From assembly GCF_011421595.1 (NCBI RefSeq), contig NZ_WTLH01000055.1, positions 1 to 32,866 on the forward strand: a stretch of 32,866 nucleotides of DNA, read 5' to 3'. This stretch comes from Streptomyces sp. YIM 98790 (GTDB lineage: Bacteria; Actinomycetota; Actinomycetes; Streptomycetales; Streptomycetaceae). The notes below the pieces were generated by a model. That model was not told the DNA's origin and did no database searches. It saw nothing but the letters and a program-made list of their open reading frames with translations. Position numbers and translations under genes: made by a program. Positions 22,872-31,410 of the stretch are shown here, piece by piece. How positions within the stretch are numbered: the first letter of the stretch is position 1; each line of letters starts with the position of its first letter.

Positions 22872-23350
22872 GCGCCCCGGGTTCGGCGGCCGAGGCGCGC
22901 CTCGCCGAGCTGGGGCTCGTCCTGCCCGCCGTGGTCGCACCGCTGGCGGCCTACACCCCGGCGGTCCGCTCGGGCGCGTACGTTCACACCTCCGGGCAGC
23001 TGCCCATGGTGGACGGCGAGCTCCGGGTGACCGGCAAGGTCGGGGCCGAGGTCACCGCCGAGGAGGCCAAGGAGCTGGCCCGGATCTGTGCGCTCAACGC
23101 GCTGGCCGCGGTGAAGTCGGTGGCCGGCGATCTGGACCGGATCGCCCGCGTGGTCAAGGTGGTCGGATTCGTCGCCTCGGCGCCGGACTTCACCGGCCAG
23201 CCCGGCGTGATCAACGGGGCCAGCGAACTGCTGGGCGAGGTGCTGGGCGAGGCGGGCGTGCATGCCCGCAGCGCGGTCGGCGTCGCCGTGCTGCCGCTGG
23301 ACTCGCCGGTCGAGGTCGAGATCCAGGTGGAGCTCGCCGGAGCGGAGTGA
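22868..23350 (+). CDS. RidA/YjgF family protein
   Basis: The 160-residue product starts at GTG 22868, overlapping the DUF4177 stop. It has the YjgF fold signature: YVHTSGQLPMVDG, VTGKVGAEVTAEEAKELAR and a C-terminal RSAVGVAVLPLDSPVEVEI, where the Arg usually binds the substrate carboxylate. It belongs to the longer subgroup of about 155 residues. RidA proteins hydrolyse reactive enamine/imine intermediates; not all subgroups have been shown to do so. Coupling with DUF4177 suggests a shared role. Confidence 0.93.
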   Translation: MSAPGSAAEARLAELGLVLPAVVAPLAAYTPAVRSGAYVHTSGQLPMVDGELRVTGKVGAEVTAEEAKELARICALNALAAVKSVAGDLDRIARVVKVVGFVASAPDFTGQPGVINGASELLGEVLGEAGVHARSAVGVAVLPLDSPVEVEIQVELAGAE

Positions 23351-23462
23351 GCGCGGGCCGGGGGCGAGCACCGCCGGAACCGTCCGGGAAGCCCGAGCAC
23401 GGCCGGAGCGGAACCGGTCCGGAATGGTCCGGAACTGTCCGGAACGGACGATGGGGAGAGGC

Positions 23463-25400
23463 ATGGCGGAGCACACGCAGGGCGGCACGAGTGCGGGCAC
23501 GGGCCCTGGTACGGCTGCGGCCCCTGGTGCGGGTACCGGTGCCGGTGCCGGTGCCGGTACGGAGCAGGAGCGGCCGGACCGCGACTGGTCCGCACTCCCC
23601 GCCTGGGAGCAGCGGTTCCGCGCGCCCCGCGTCGGCCTGCCCGAATGGGCGCCCGACGCCCCCGACCGCTGCCTGTTCGTCTCCAACGCCTCGGGCACCT
23701 TCGAGCTCTACGCCTGGGACCGGGCCACCGGCACGCAGCGCCAGGCCACCCGGCGCCCCAACGGCACAGTCGACGGCACGCTGACCCCGGACGGCGAATG
23801 GCTGTGGTGGTTCAACGACCACGACGGCGACGAGTTCGGCATCTGGATGCGGCAGCCCTTCCACGGCGGCCCGGACGAGCCCGCCCTGCCCGGCCTGGAG
23901 CCCTCCTACCCCGCCGGCCTGGCCATCGGCCGGGACGGCACCGTGGTGGTCGGCCGGATCACCGATGAGCACGGCAGCACCGTGCACGTGGCCCGGCCCG
24001 GCGCCGGACACGTGGAGATCTACCGGCACCGGCAGTCCGCCGGCGTCGGCGGGGTCTCCCGGGACGGCTCGCTGCTGGCCGTCGAGCACACCGAGCACGG
24101 CGACGCCATGCACTCGGCGGTGCGGGTGCTCCGGCTGGACGGCACCCCGGTCGCCGAACTGGACGACACCCGCGGCGGCACCCGGGAACTGGGCCTGACC
24201 GTCCACGGCTTCGCACCCGTCGCCGGGGACCCGCGGCTGCTCCTCGGTCACCAGCGCCGGGACCGCTGGGAGCCGATGATCTGGAACCCGCTGACCGGCG
24301 AGACCCTCGATCTGGCCCCCGGCCTGCCGGGTGACGTGCACGCCGAGTGGTACCCGGACGGCAGCGCACTGCTGCTGCTGCACGACTACCGGGCGCGCAC
24401 CGAGCTGTGGAGGCTCGACCTGACCCCGGCGGAGGGGCAGCAGGGATACGGGCTGAGCCGCGTGGAGACGCCCGCCGGTACGGTCTCCGGCGCCACCGCC
24501 CGCCCCGGCGGCGGCGTGGAGTACCTGTGGTCCTCGGCGGCCGAGCCGCCCCGGGTACGGTCCACCGCCGGGCCGGCGGACGTGCTGGTGCCGCCGGGAC
24601 CCCGGCCGCCCGCCTCGCTGCCGGTGACGGACGCCTGGGTGGACGGGCCTGGCGGCCCGGTGCACGCCCTGGTGCAGCGTCCGGCAGACGGCGAGGGGCC
24701 CTTCCCCACGGTCTTCGACATCCACGGGGGGCCGGCGGCGCACGACAGCGACGCCTTCGCCGCCGGTCCCGCGGCCTGGCTGGACCACGGCTTCGCGGTC
24801 GTGCGGATCAACTACCGCGGTTCCACCGGCTACGGGCGGGAGTGGACGGACGCGCTCAAGCACCGGGTGGGCCTGATCGAGCTGGAGGACATCGCCGCGG
24901 TGCGGGCATGGGCGGTGGAGTTCGGGCTGGCCGACCCGGAGCGGCTGGTGCTCACCGGCGCCTCCTGGGGCGGCTATCTCACCCTGCTGGGCCTGGGCAC
25001 GCAGCCGGAGCTGTGGACGGTGGGCGTGGCGGCGGTGCCGGTTGCCGACTACGTCACCGCGTACGGGGACGAGATGGAGGCGCTCAAGGCGCTGGACCGC
25101 ACGCTCTTCGGCGGCACGCCGGAGGAGGTGCCGGAGCGCTTCGCGGCCTCCTCGCCGCTGAGCTACGCGGACCAGGTCAAGGTGCCGGTCTTCATCTCGG
25201 CGGGCGAGAACGATCCGCGCTGCCCGGTGCGGCAGATCGAGAACTACGTGCGGCGGCTTGCCGAGCGCGGCGCGGTCCACGAGGTCTACCGCTACGACGC
25301 GGGCCACGGCTCCCTGGTGATGGAGGAGCGGATCAAGCAGGTGCGGATGGAGATCGATTTCGCCCTGCGCCATCTGCCTCCCGACCCCCGCCGCTCCTGA
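23463..25400 (+). CDS. S9 family prolyl oligopeptidase-like serine peptidase
   Basis: The 645-residue protein starts at ATG 23463 with GGGGAG upstream. Residues 1-45 are a disordered Ala/Gly/Thr tail with GAGAGAGT repeats. A beta-propeller of roughly 330 residues follows (FELYAWDRATGTQRQ, LTPDGEWLWWFNDHDGDE, and further blades). The alpha/beta hydrolase domain has VFDIHGGPAAHD (oxyanion region), YRGSTGYGREW, nucleophile elbow GASWGGY, the acid in SAGENDPRCPV and the His in DAGHGSL. All three catalytic residues are present. It should cleave short peptides or aminoacyl substrates; no signal peptide is seen, so it is probably cytoplasmic. Confidence 0.94.
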   Translation: MAEHTQGGTSAGTGPGTAAAPGAGTGAGAGAGTEQERPDRDWSALPAWEQRFRAPRVGLPEWAPDAPDRCLFVSNASGTFELYAWDRATGTQRQATRRPNGTVDGTLTPDGEWLWWFNDHDGDEFGIWMRQPFHGGPDEPALPGLEPSYPAGLAIGRDGTVVVGRITDEHGSTVHVARPGAGHVEIYRHRQSAGVGGVSRDGSLLAVEHTEHGDAMHSAVRVLRLDGTPVAELDDTRGGTRELGLTVHGFAPVAGDPRLLLGHQRRDRWEPMIWNPLTGETLDLAPGLPGDVHAEWYPDGSALLLLHDYRARTELWRLDLTPAEGQQGYGLSRVETPAGTVSGATARPGGGVEYLWSSAAEPPRVRSTAGPADVLVPPGPRPPASLPVTDAWVDGPGGPVHALVQRPADGEGPFPTVFDIHGGPAAHDSDAFAAGPAAWLDHGFAVVRINYRGSTGYGREWTDALKHRVGLIELEDIAAVRAWAVEFGLADPERLVLTGASWGGYLTLLGLGTQPELWTVGVAAVPVADYVTAYGDEMEALKALDRTLFGGTPEEVPERFAASSPLSYADQVKVPVFISAGENDPRCPVRQIENYVRRLAERGAVHEVYRYDAGHGSLVMEERIKQVRMEIDFALRHLPPDPRRS

Positions 25401-25516
25401 CACCGGCGTTCTGCGTCTCGGTGCTCTCCCGCCCGGCGCCGGCCTCGGCGGACGCCGGGGCCGCCGCCCACGCTGCGCCGGGTGCGGGCCCCGCCCGTGC
25501 CAGGTGCGGGGGGCCA

Positions 25517-25580
25517 GAGGGTGCGGGCCCGCCCGGGTGCGGGCGAGACCGGGTGCGGGCGGGACCGGGTGCGGGAGGAG
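25517..25580. repeat. Four near-copies of a 16-base unit between convergent genes
   Basis: CCGGGTGCGGGCGAGA, CCGGGTGCGGGCGGGA and CCGGGTGCGGGAGGAG follow one another from 25533, after a degenerate copy at 25517..25532. They lie between the stops of the S9 peptidase and SURF1 genes. The 185-base gap has no gene. Confidence 0.8.
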
Positions 25581-25585
25581 ACGGA

Positions 25586-26455
25586 TCAACCGCCGGGCGT
25601 CGCCGCCGTGGTACTGCCCGTGGTACTGCCCGCGGTACTGCCCACCGGCGCGGAAGCCTCGCGGGCGGCGGGGACTGCGGAAGCGGCGGGGACGGCTGGG
25701 GCGATGCCGAGCTCGGCGTCCCGCCGCGCCTCGATCTCCCGCCGGTAGAGCCGGAACCACATGAAGACCACGAACGCGGCGAACACGAACCACTCGGCGG
25801 TGTAGCCGAGATTCTGGAACGCCTTGAGGTCCAGGCCGGTGCCGGAGGCCGCCTGCGGCGGCACCGCGCGCAGCGGAGCGGTCGCCTCCCGCTCCGTCAC
25901 AAAGCCGTTGACCACCTCGTACGGCAGGAGATTGATCAGCGAGGCGGCGCCGATCACCGCGACCTGCCCGGAGGGGAGGCCGGAGCGGGCATTGACCGCG
26001 CGCGGCGACTCGGCCGCCTGGAGAGCGCCGGTCACGGTCACCGTGCCCGCGGGCGGCGGCGGGACCGCGCCCGGGTCGGGGTCGCCCGGCAGCCAGCCGC
26101 GCACCACCGGCACGGCGGGTCCGCCGTCCCGGGGCAGCAGCGGGGTCAGCACATAGAAGCCGCGCTCGCCGTCCAGGATGCGGTCGGGGACGAGAAGCTG
26201 CTGCTCCGCGTCGTAGCTGCCGGTGACGGTGGCCGGCCGCCCGACGGTCTCGGTGGTCGGCGGCAGCAGCGTGGACAGCTCCGCCGGGCGCGCCTGCTCG
26301 CTCTCCACGGCCCGCTCCTCCTGGGCGCGGTGGCTGTCCACCCGGTCCTCGAACCGGCCCAGCTGCCAGGTGCCCAGCACCAGGCAGAACGGCACCGCCA
26401 GCACGACGAACACATTGATCGCCCACCAGCGGGGGGTCAGCAGGAAGCGGTGCAC
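25586..26455 (-). CDS. SURF1 family protein (cytochrome oxidase assembly)
   Basis: I start at GTG 26455 because the protein then begins VHRFLLTPRWW, the usual opening of the family in actinobacteria; GTG 26497 would add 14 residues. The 289-residue product has two membrane helices: near 12-32 (INVFVVLAVPFCLVLGTWQLGRF) in the first 35 residues, and near 215-235 (EWFVFAAFVVFMWFRLYRRE). The loop between them faces outwards, with VPDRILDGERGFYVLTPLL and VVRGWLPGD. SURF1 helps deliver heme a to cytochrome c oxidase. The C-terminal tail is Ala/Ser/Thr repeats (GSTAGSTTGSTT) encoded by a 12-base repeat. Confidence 0.92.
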   Translation of the reverse strand: MHRFLLTPRWWAINVFVVLAVPFCLVLGTWQLGRFEDRVDSHRAQEERAVESEQARPAELSTLLPPTTETVGRPATVTGSYDAEQQLLVPDRILDGERGFYVLTPLLPRDGGPAVPVVRGWLPGDPDPGAVPPPPAGTVTVTGALQAAESPRAVNARSGLPSGQVAVIGAASLINLLPYEVVNGFVTEREATAPLRAVPPQAASGTGLDLKAFQNLGYTAEWFVFAAFVVFMWFRLYRREIEARRDAELGIAPAVPAASAVPAAREASAPVGSTAGSTTGSTTAATPGG

Positions 26456-26599
26456 GCCCCCACGGTACCCGCCCGGCACGGTGCGGCCGTCAACCACTCC
26501 CGGCCGCCGGGCAGGGCGTGGCCGGGCGCGGTGGCCGTGCCATGCGCCGGGCCATGGGCCGTGCCGGAACCGTGCCGGAAGCCGAGCCGGGCAGCGCGC

Positions 26600-27901
26600 T
26601 CAGGGGGTGGTCCCGGTGACCTTCAGCAGGCCCGTGCGGTAGACGGTACCGGTGCAGGCGCCCGGCACGGCAACCGTTCCGGCGGTCTCCGTGCCGGCGG
26701 CCGGCACATAGCTCAGCCGCAGGCCGTCCGCCTCCTCCTGCGGCGCCTCCGTGCCGGTGCCGGCGGTGCTGCTGCCGGTGGTGCCGTCCTGCTCCTCCTC
26801 CGTGGTCCGCCCGAGCTGGGTCTGGGTGCCGCCGGACGACGCGCCGGGCGAGGAGCTCGCCTCCGGACCGGGCTCGGTGGACGGCGGCGGCGTGGAGGCG
26901 GTCGGGTCCGGATCGGGCTCGGGCTGCGCCGGGCAGCCGCCCCGGGCCGAGTCGGGCGGCGGCACCCAGGCGAAGCGGATCTCGTACGCCTCGCCGGGCA
27001 GCAGCAGCAGGCTCTCCTTCCAGCTCTCCGGCAGCGGCAGCTCGGTCGCGCGGTCGCCGTCGGTGCGGAACACCACCTGGAGACCGTCCGCGGCGGCGTC
27101 CCCGGTGGGAGCGACCGCCAGCTCGTCGGTGCCGGTGACGGCGCAGGCGGTCTCCGACACATTCGCCACCCGGAACGAGCCGTAGACGTGGCCGCGGTCG
27201 TTGGGCTCCTGCAGGGTGCCGGCGATCTCGCCGAGCTGGCCGGCCAGGCAGGCCGGGGTGGACACGCCGTGGGTCTCGGAGATCTCCGGGGACGGGTCCT
27301 CGGAGGCCGTGGGCTCCTCGGGGGCGGGTTCGGCGTCCTCGTTCTCCGGGGCCGGGCTGGCGCCGGGGCCGGAGGGCAGCCCGCCGGAGGTGTGGGTGCC
27401 CGGTTCGCCCTCGCCCTCCTCGGCGCCGGCGGTGCCGGCCTCCTGGCCGTGGCCGGCCTCCACGGAGGGGGTGGAGGTGCCGTCCGCGGCGACGTTCAGC
27501 GCCAGCGGGGTGCCGGTGGCGAACAGCGCCAGGGCCACGCCGCCGACCACGGCGAGCTGGCGGCGCTGACGACGGCGGCCGGGCACGGCGCTGCGCAGCC
27601 GCTCCAGGGCGTCGTCGGAGGGCTCGATGCCGCGCACGGATTCGTGCAGCAGTATCCGCAGGATCTCTTCTTCGGAGGCGAGCCCGGGAGGATCAGAGGC
27701 CGCTGGGGCGCCGGAAGCCCCCGAGGAGGACGGTGAGGCGGGCGCGGGGGGCGGTGAGGCGGGGGCGGTGGACGGCCGGGAGGAAGCATCGGAGGTCGCC
27801 GAGGAACCGGGCGAGCCGTCCGGCCCGGCGCCGGGTTCTTCGAAGGCATCGGGGCTGCCGTCCCGGCGGCCCGAATGGCCGGTCGGCTCCAGGGGATTCA
27901 T
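26600..27901 (-). CDS. Single-pass membrane protein coupled to a sigma factor; probable anti-sigma or sensor
   Basis: The 433-residue protein starts at ATG 27901, overlapping the sigma gene stop as ATGA. Residues 1-75 are disordered Pro/Ala/Ser. A helical part with LASEEEILRILLHESVRGIEPSDDALERLR precedes a basic patch (PGRRRQRRQ) and one membrane helix (about 113-135). The outer part is Glu/Pro/Ser-rich linkers around a folded segment with three cysteines (PACLAGQLGE, TACAVTGTDEL, RGGCPAQ). No zinc-binding HxxxCxxC anti-sigma motif is seen. The overlap and topology fit a membrane partner that holds or senses for the sigma factor. I do not recognise the family. A short form of its helical part was quoted here only to locate it. 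Confidence 0.7.
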   Translation of the reverse strand: MNPLEPTGHSGRRDGSPDAFEEPGAGPDGSPGSSATSDASSRPSTAPASPPPAPASPSSSGASGAPAASDPPGLASEEEILRILLHESVRGIEPSDDALERLRSAVPGRRRQRRQLAVVGGVALALFATGTPLALNVAADGTSTPSVEAGHGQEAGTAGAEEGEGEPGTHTSGGLPSGPGASPAPENEDAEPAPEEPTASEDPSPEISETHGVSTPACLAGQLGEIAGTLQEPNDRGHVYGSFRVANVSETACAVTGTDELAVAPTGDAAADGLQVVFRTDGDRATELPLPESWKESLLLLPGEAYEIRFAWVPPPDSARGGCPAQPEPDPDPTASTPPPSTEPGPEASSSPGASSGGTQTQLGRTTEEEQDGTTGSSTAGTGTEAPQEEADGLRLSYVPAAGTETAGTVAVPGACTGTVYRTGLLKVTGTTP

Positions 27902-28398
27902 CGCGTGGCCTCCATGGCGACGCGCAGCGCCGCAATGCCACGGGAGCCGTACGCCTTGACGGAGCCCGCGGATATGCCCAGGGCACGGGCCACTTCGGCC
28001 TCGGACATGTCGGCGAAGTAGCGCAGCACCAGCACCTCGCGCTGGCGGCGCTGCAGCCCGCGCATCGCCTTGATCAGGTCGGCGCGCTCCAGCTGCTCGT
28101 AGGCGCCCTCCTCGGCGCTGGCCATGTCCGGCATCGGCTTGGTGAGGAGCTTGAGCCCGAGTATCCGGCGGCGCAGCGTGGAGCGGGACAGATTCACCAC
28201 TGTCTGGCGCAGATAGGCAAGGGTCTTCTCCCGGCTGCGCACCCGGCGGCGGGCGGAGTGCACCCGGATGAACGCCTCCTGCACCACGTCCTCGCAGGAG
28301 GCCGGGTCGTCGAGCAGCAGGGCGGCGAGACCGAGCAGCGAGCGGTAGTGCTCCTGGTAGGTCTCGGTGAGATGGTCGACAGTGGTGCCTTCAGCCAT
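27898..28398 (-). CDS. SigE-like (ECF, SigE50 type) RNA polymerase sigma factor
   Basis: From ATG 28398 (GGAAGAAG upstream) the protein has 166 residues. Region 2 is visible as YRSLLGLAALLLDDPASCED and VVQEAFIRVH, region 4 as LQRRQREVLVLRYFADMSE and AEVARALGISAGSVKAYGSR, which recognises the -35 element. Length and the short linker match actinobacterial SigE-family ECF sigmas. The downstream membrane protein is coupled by a 4-base overlap. The same frame stays open up to 28770, but that extension is Pro/Arg/Gly-rich and not supported. A terminator hairpin separates it from ask. Confidence 0.92.
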   Translation of the reverse strand: MAEGTTVDHLTETYQEHYRSLLGLAALLLDDPASCEDVVQEAFIRVHSARRRVRSREKTLAYLRQTVVNLSRSTLRRRILGLKLLTKPMPDMASAEEGAYEQLERADLIKAMRGLQRRQREVLVLRYFADMSEAEVARALGISAGSVKAYGSRGIAALRVAMEATR

Positions 28399-28884
28399 CG
28401 CTTCTTCCGCGTCCTCGCCGCGGGCGCGGACCCGTGATGCTCCGGAGGCGGGAAGCGGAGCGATCACGGGAAGACTCCCGGCGCGGGCACAGGCGTGGGC
28501 CGCGGCAACGGGGCGGCGCTGGGCCGGAATCGGCGGCGCTGTGAGTTCGAGGACCTCTGCCACGCCTGTTGGACACTCTCTCCCCCGCGATGGTTGTACG
28601 GCGGAGGCGGGTTTCTCATCTCCAGGACCGTGGCCACCATCCGTACCGCCCTGCTTTCCGTTCCCTCGTCCTGCGCGTCCGCCCGGTGCCCCGGGACACA
28701 CCGCGGCAACAGGGAAAGACGCTCCCCGCGCGGTGCCCGGTTGCGGTCTCGGCGCGCGGGGAGCGTTCATCCTCTCCCGGGGAGTTGGCCGCGAGCAACC
28801 TGCCGTGACCTACAGCTCGATCACGAAAGATTCACACGGTACTCCCGGGCCGATCGGTGCTGATCGGCGGGGTGCGGAACGGCC
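28399..28884. other. Intergenic region between ask and the sigma gene
   Basis: These 486 bases contain no supported gene, notably no asd. Downstream of ask lie a weak stem (CCGATC 28850..28855 with GATCGG 28862..28867) and then the strong hairpin at 28719..28766. The remaining 320 bases should carry the sigma gene promoter; no consensus is clear. Confidence 0.6.
28719..28766 (-). terminator. Strong terminator hairpin downstream of ask
   Basis: ACGCTCCCCGCGCG at 28719..28732 is perfectly complementary to 28753..28766, with a 20-base loop. In the ask direction it is followed by CTTTCCCTGTT, a weak pyrimidine tract. It should end the ask transcript about 120 bases after the stop. Confidence 0.7.
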
Positions 28885-29406
28885 TCAGCGGCCGGTTCCG
28901 CCGTATACAACGGCCTCTTCGCTCTCCGAATCCAGCCCGAAAGCGGTGTGCACGGCCCGCACCGCGGCCTGCACGTCGTCCTGGCGGGTGACCACGGAGA
29001 TGCGGATCTCGGAGGTGGAGATCAGCTCGATGTTGACACCCGCGTCGGACAGCGCCTCGAAGAATGTGGCGGTGACGCCGGGGTTGGTCTTCATGCCCGC
29101 GCCGACCAGGGAGATCTTGGCGATCTGGTCGTCGTAGCGGAGCGCCTCGAAACCGATGCCGGACTGCTGCTTCTCCAGCGCCTCGATCGCCCGGGGGCCG
29201 TCGGTGGTGGGCAGCGTGAAGGAGATGTCGGTCAGGCCGGTGCTGGCGGCCGACACGTTCTGCACCACCATGTCGATGTTGATCTCGGCATCGGCGATGG
29301 CGCGGAAGATGGCGGCGGCCTCGCCCGGCTTGTCCGGCACTCCCACGATGGTGACCTTGGCCTCGGAGGTGTCGTGCGCGACACCCGAGATCAGTGCCTG
29401 CTCCAT
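28885..29406 (-). CDS. ask: Aspartate kinase beta subunit from an internal start
   Basis: Inside ask, in the same frame, ATG at 29406..29404 is preceded by GAGGAG eight bases upstream (plus-strand CTCCTC, 29415..29420), a much better site than chance. It gives a 173-residue product starting [17 protein letters not shown] and comprising only the two ACT modules. Alpha2-beta2 aspartate kinases made this way are established in Corynebacterium, Bacillus and other Gram-positives. Its use here is a strong inference. Confidence 0.7.
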   Translation of the reverse strand: MEQALISGVAHDTSEAKVTIVGVPDKPGEAAAIFRAIADAEINIDMVVQNVSAASTGLTDISFTLPTTDGPRAIEALEKQQSGIGFEALRYDDQIAKISLVGAGMKTNPGVTATFFEALSDAGVNIELISTSEIRISVVTRQDDVQAAVRAVHTAFGLDSESEEAVVYGGTGR

Positions 29407-30156
29407 CGGCTGCTCTCCTCGCGGTTCGTTGCTTACCCAGGTGCCCGGCAGGCTGGAGAAGGAGGACCGGACATGGATGGGGATGTTGTAGCGGCGGGCG
29501 TATTCCACACAGCGGTGCAGCAGCACCTTGGAACCGGAGCTGGCCAGCTCCAGCATGTCCTCGGCGGAGATCCAGTCGATCTTGCGTGCCTTGGGCACCA
29601 CGCGGGGGTCGGCGGTGAACACGCCGTCCACGTCCGTGTAGATCTCGCAGACCTCGGCCTCCAGCGCGGCGGCCAGCGCCACCGCGGTGGTGTCCGAACC
29701 GCCCCGGCCCAGGGTGGTGATGTCCTTGCTGTCCTGGGAGACGCCCTGGAAACCGGCCACGATGGCGATATTGCCGGCCTCCACCGCGGTCCGGATACGG
29801 CCGGGCGTCACGTCGATGATGCGCGCTTTGTTGTGGACCGAGTCGGTGATGACCCCGGCCTGGCTTCCGGTGAAGGACTGTGCCTCGTGGCCGAGCGTTT
29901 TGATCGCCATTGCCAGCAGTGCCATGGAGATGCGCTCTCCGGCGGTCAGCAGCATGTCGAACTCCCGGCCGGAGGCCACCGGCGTGACTTCCCGGGCGAG
30001 GTCGATCAGCTCATCCGTGGTGTCGCCCATCGCCGAGACCACGACCACCACCTGGTGGCCCTGCTTCTTGGCCTCCACGATCCGCTTGGCGACGCGCTTG
30101 ATGCCCTCGGCATCGGCAACGGAGGAGCCACCGTACTTCTGCACGACTAGGCCCAC
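28885..30156 (-). CDS. ask: Aspartate kinase, alpha subunit
   Basis: The 423-residue protein starts at GTG 30156 with AGAGGAG nine bases upstream. It opens [17 protein letters not shown] (the KYGGSS ATP-binding motif), has [12 protein letters not shown] and the [11 protein letters not shown] region, the [16 protein letters not shown] motif, and [15 protein letters not shown]. Two ACT regulatory modules follow from about 265, with [15 protein letters not shown] and [20 protein letters not shown]. It phosphorylates aspartate at the head of lysine, threonine, methionine and diaminopimelate synthesis and is normally inhibited by lysine plus threonine. An internal start for the beta subunit is annotated separately. 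The upstream neighbours are DUF5063, recR and ybaB on the same strand. Confidence 0.97.
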   Translation of the reverse strand: MGLVVQKYGGSSVADAEGIKRVAKRIVEAKKQGHQVVVVVSAMGDTTDELIDLAREVTPVASGREFDMLLTAGERISMALLAMAIKTLGHEAQSFTGSQAGVITDSVHNKARIIDVTPGRIRTAVEAGNIAIVAGFQGVSQDSKDITTLGRGGSDTTAVALAAALEAEVCEIYTDVDGVFTADPRVVPKARKIDWISAEDMLELASSGSKVLLHRCVEYARRYNIPIHVRSSFSSLPGTWVSNEPRGEQPMEQALISGVAHDTSEAKVTIVGVPDKPGEAAAIFRAIADAEINIDMVVQNVSAASTGLTDISFTLPTTDGPRAIEALEKQQSGIGFEALRYDDQIAKISLVGAGMKTNPGVTATFFEALSDAGVNIELISTSEIRISVVTRQDDVQAAVRAVHTAFGLDSESEEAVVYGGTGR

Positions 30157-30618
30157 GTGTGCTCGCTCCTCTAGGAATCGTCTTTCCGTGTCCGGGATCT
30201 TTCCGGCGCACGGTCGGAATCATTTTATTCAGCGGGAGAATTCCGCCCATGAGCGCAGCCACATCCTGAGACGCCGGTGGGCGTCCCGGGAAGGGGCCGG
30301 ACGGCCTCCCGCTCGGCGGGCAGACCTGCCCGCGGATCGCGGACTCACACGCGAGCGGAGCGAAAAGTGCCGGAAACGTGCCCGAGGTCACACCGCAACA
30401 CACGCGGTGCTACAGGGGAGGTCACGGAACGTGGACGCCCGCTGCCCGGCCTTGCGCCTCCGCCGGACGGGGCGCGAGGCCGGGTGGACCGCCGCGGCCG
30501 GGACGGGAACGCCACACGGCCCGGGGCGTCAGGCGTCAGGCGTCAGGCACGTGACATCCGGTCCGGGCGTCCGGGAAACGCGGAAACGGGGAAACGCCGG
30601 CTCAGAGGCTCAAGGGGC
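30157..30618. other. ask upstream region with clustered short tandem repeats
   Basis: No gene is supported in these 462 bases. GCGTCAG occurs three times in tandem (30526..30546), GGAAACG-type units three times (about 30573..30595) and GGCTCA-type units three times (30599..30623), the last running into the end of the DUF5063 gene. Nearer to ask an AT-rich patch reads TGAATAAAATGATTCC on the minus strand (about 30205-30222) and may include its -10 element. Confidence 0.55.
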
Positions 30619-31410
30619 TCAAGGGCGGGCACGCCTGGCGCGGTCGGCCTTCAGGCCGAGCGGCGCGGCGATCTCGGCCTCCATCACCTGGCCGGCCTCC
30701 AGCTCCAGATCGCCGTCCTCGGCGGCGCTGTCGGTGTCCAGGCCCTCCAGATCCGCCATGGGCGTGTCCAGCCGGACATGCGCCACCAGCGACTGGAGGG
30801 CGCGCAGCGCGGCGCTGGCGGTCGGCCCCCAGTTGGAGAGATAGGAGAACTGCCACCACCACAGGGCCTCGCTGATCCGGCCCTCGCGGTAGTGCGCCAT
30901 GCCGTGCCGCAGATCGGTCACCACATCGGCCAGATCATCGGAGATCCGGCAGGCCACAGGCGTGGAGCGGGGCACGTACGGATCGAAGACCTCGGTGTAG
31001 ACGTCGACCGGCGCCAGCAGCGCGGCCAAACGTTCGCGCAGCTCGTCCATGTCCGGCTCGGGGCCGGTGTCGGGCTCGTACCGCTCCTCGGGGACGATGT
31101 CCTCGTGCGCGCCCAGCCGGCCGCCGGCCAGCAGCAACTGGGAGACCTGCAGCAGCAGGTACGGCACGGCGCTGTCCGGATCGTCGCCCTTGGCGATCTC
31201 CTGCACCGCGACCATGAAGCTCTCGATCTGGTCCGAGACCTGGACGGCGAAATCGTCCGGTCCGGGGCCGCGCAGACCGGAACGCTGCCGGGCGTCGGCC
31301 CCGGCCGTCCCGGCCGCGCCCGCCGCCGCCCGGACCTGATCCGGCGCAGCCGTCTTCGCTTCACCGGGCTGGTGGACCGCGGTCATGCCGGTCGCCGCAC
31401 CGTCAGACAT
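30619..31410 (-). CDS. DUF5063 family protein
   Basis: The 263-residue protein starts at ATG 31410, eight bases inside the recR 3' end, with GGGGAGA upstream. An Ala/Gly-rich start is followed by the conserved core: [59 protein letters not shown] and [24 protein letters not shown]. This is the DUF5063 signature, found after recR in actinobacteria; its function is unknown. The recR overlap indicates a shared transcript. Confidence 0.92.
   Translation of the reverse strand: MSDGAATGMTAVHQPGEAKTAAPDQVRAAAGAAGTAGADARQRSGLRGPGPDDFAVQVSDQIESFMVAVQEIAKGDDPDSAVPYLLLQVSQLLLAGGRLGAHEDIVPEERYEPDTGPEPDMDELRERLAALLAPVDVYTEVFDPYVPRSTPVACRISDDLADVVTDLRHGMAHYREGRISEALWWWQFSYLSNWGPTASAALRALQSLVAHVRLDTPMADLEGLDTDSAAEDGDLELEAGQVMEAEIAAPLGLKADRARRARP

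Noticed and set aside
23211..26426. Long open minus-strand frame opposite the S9 peptidase gene
   Set aside because: It is a shadow of the S9 and RidA genes, with no domain, no suitable start and unnatural composition.
28399..28770. N-terminal extension of the sigma factor
   Set aside because: The extension is Pro/Arg/Gly-rich, crosses the ask terminator hairpin and precedes a well-placed start at 28398.
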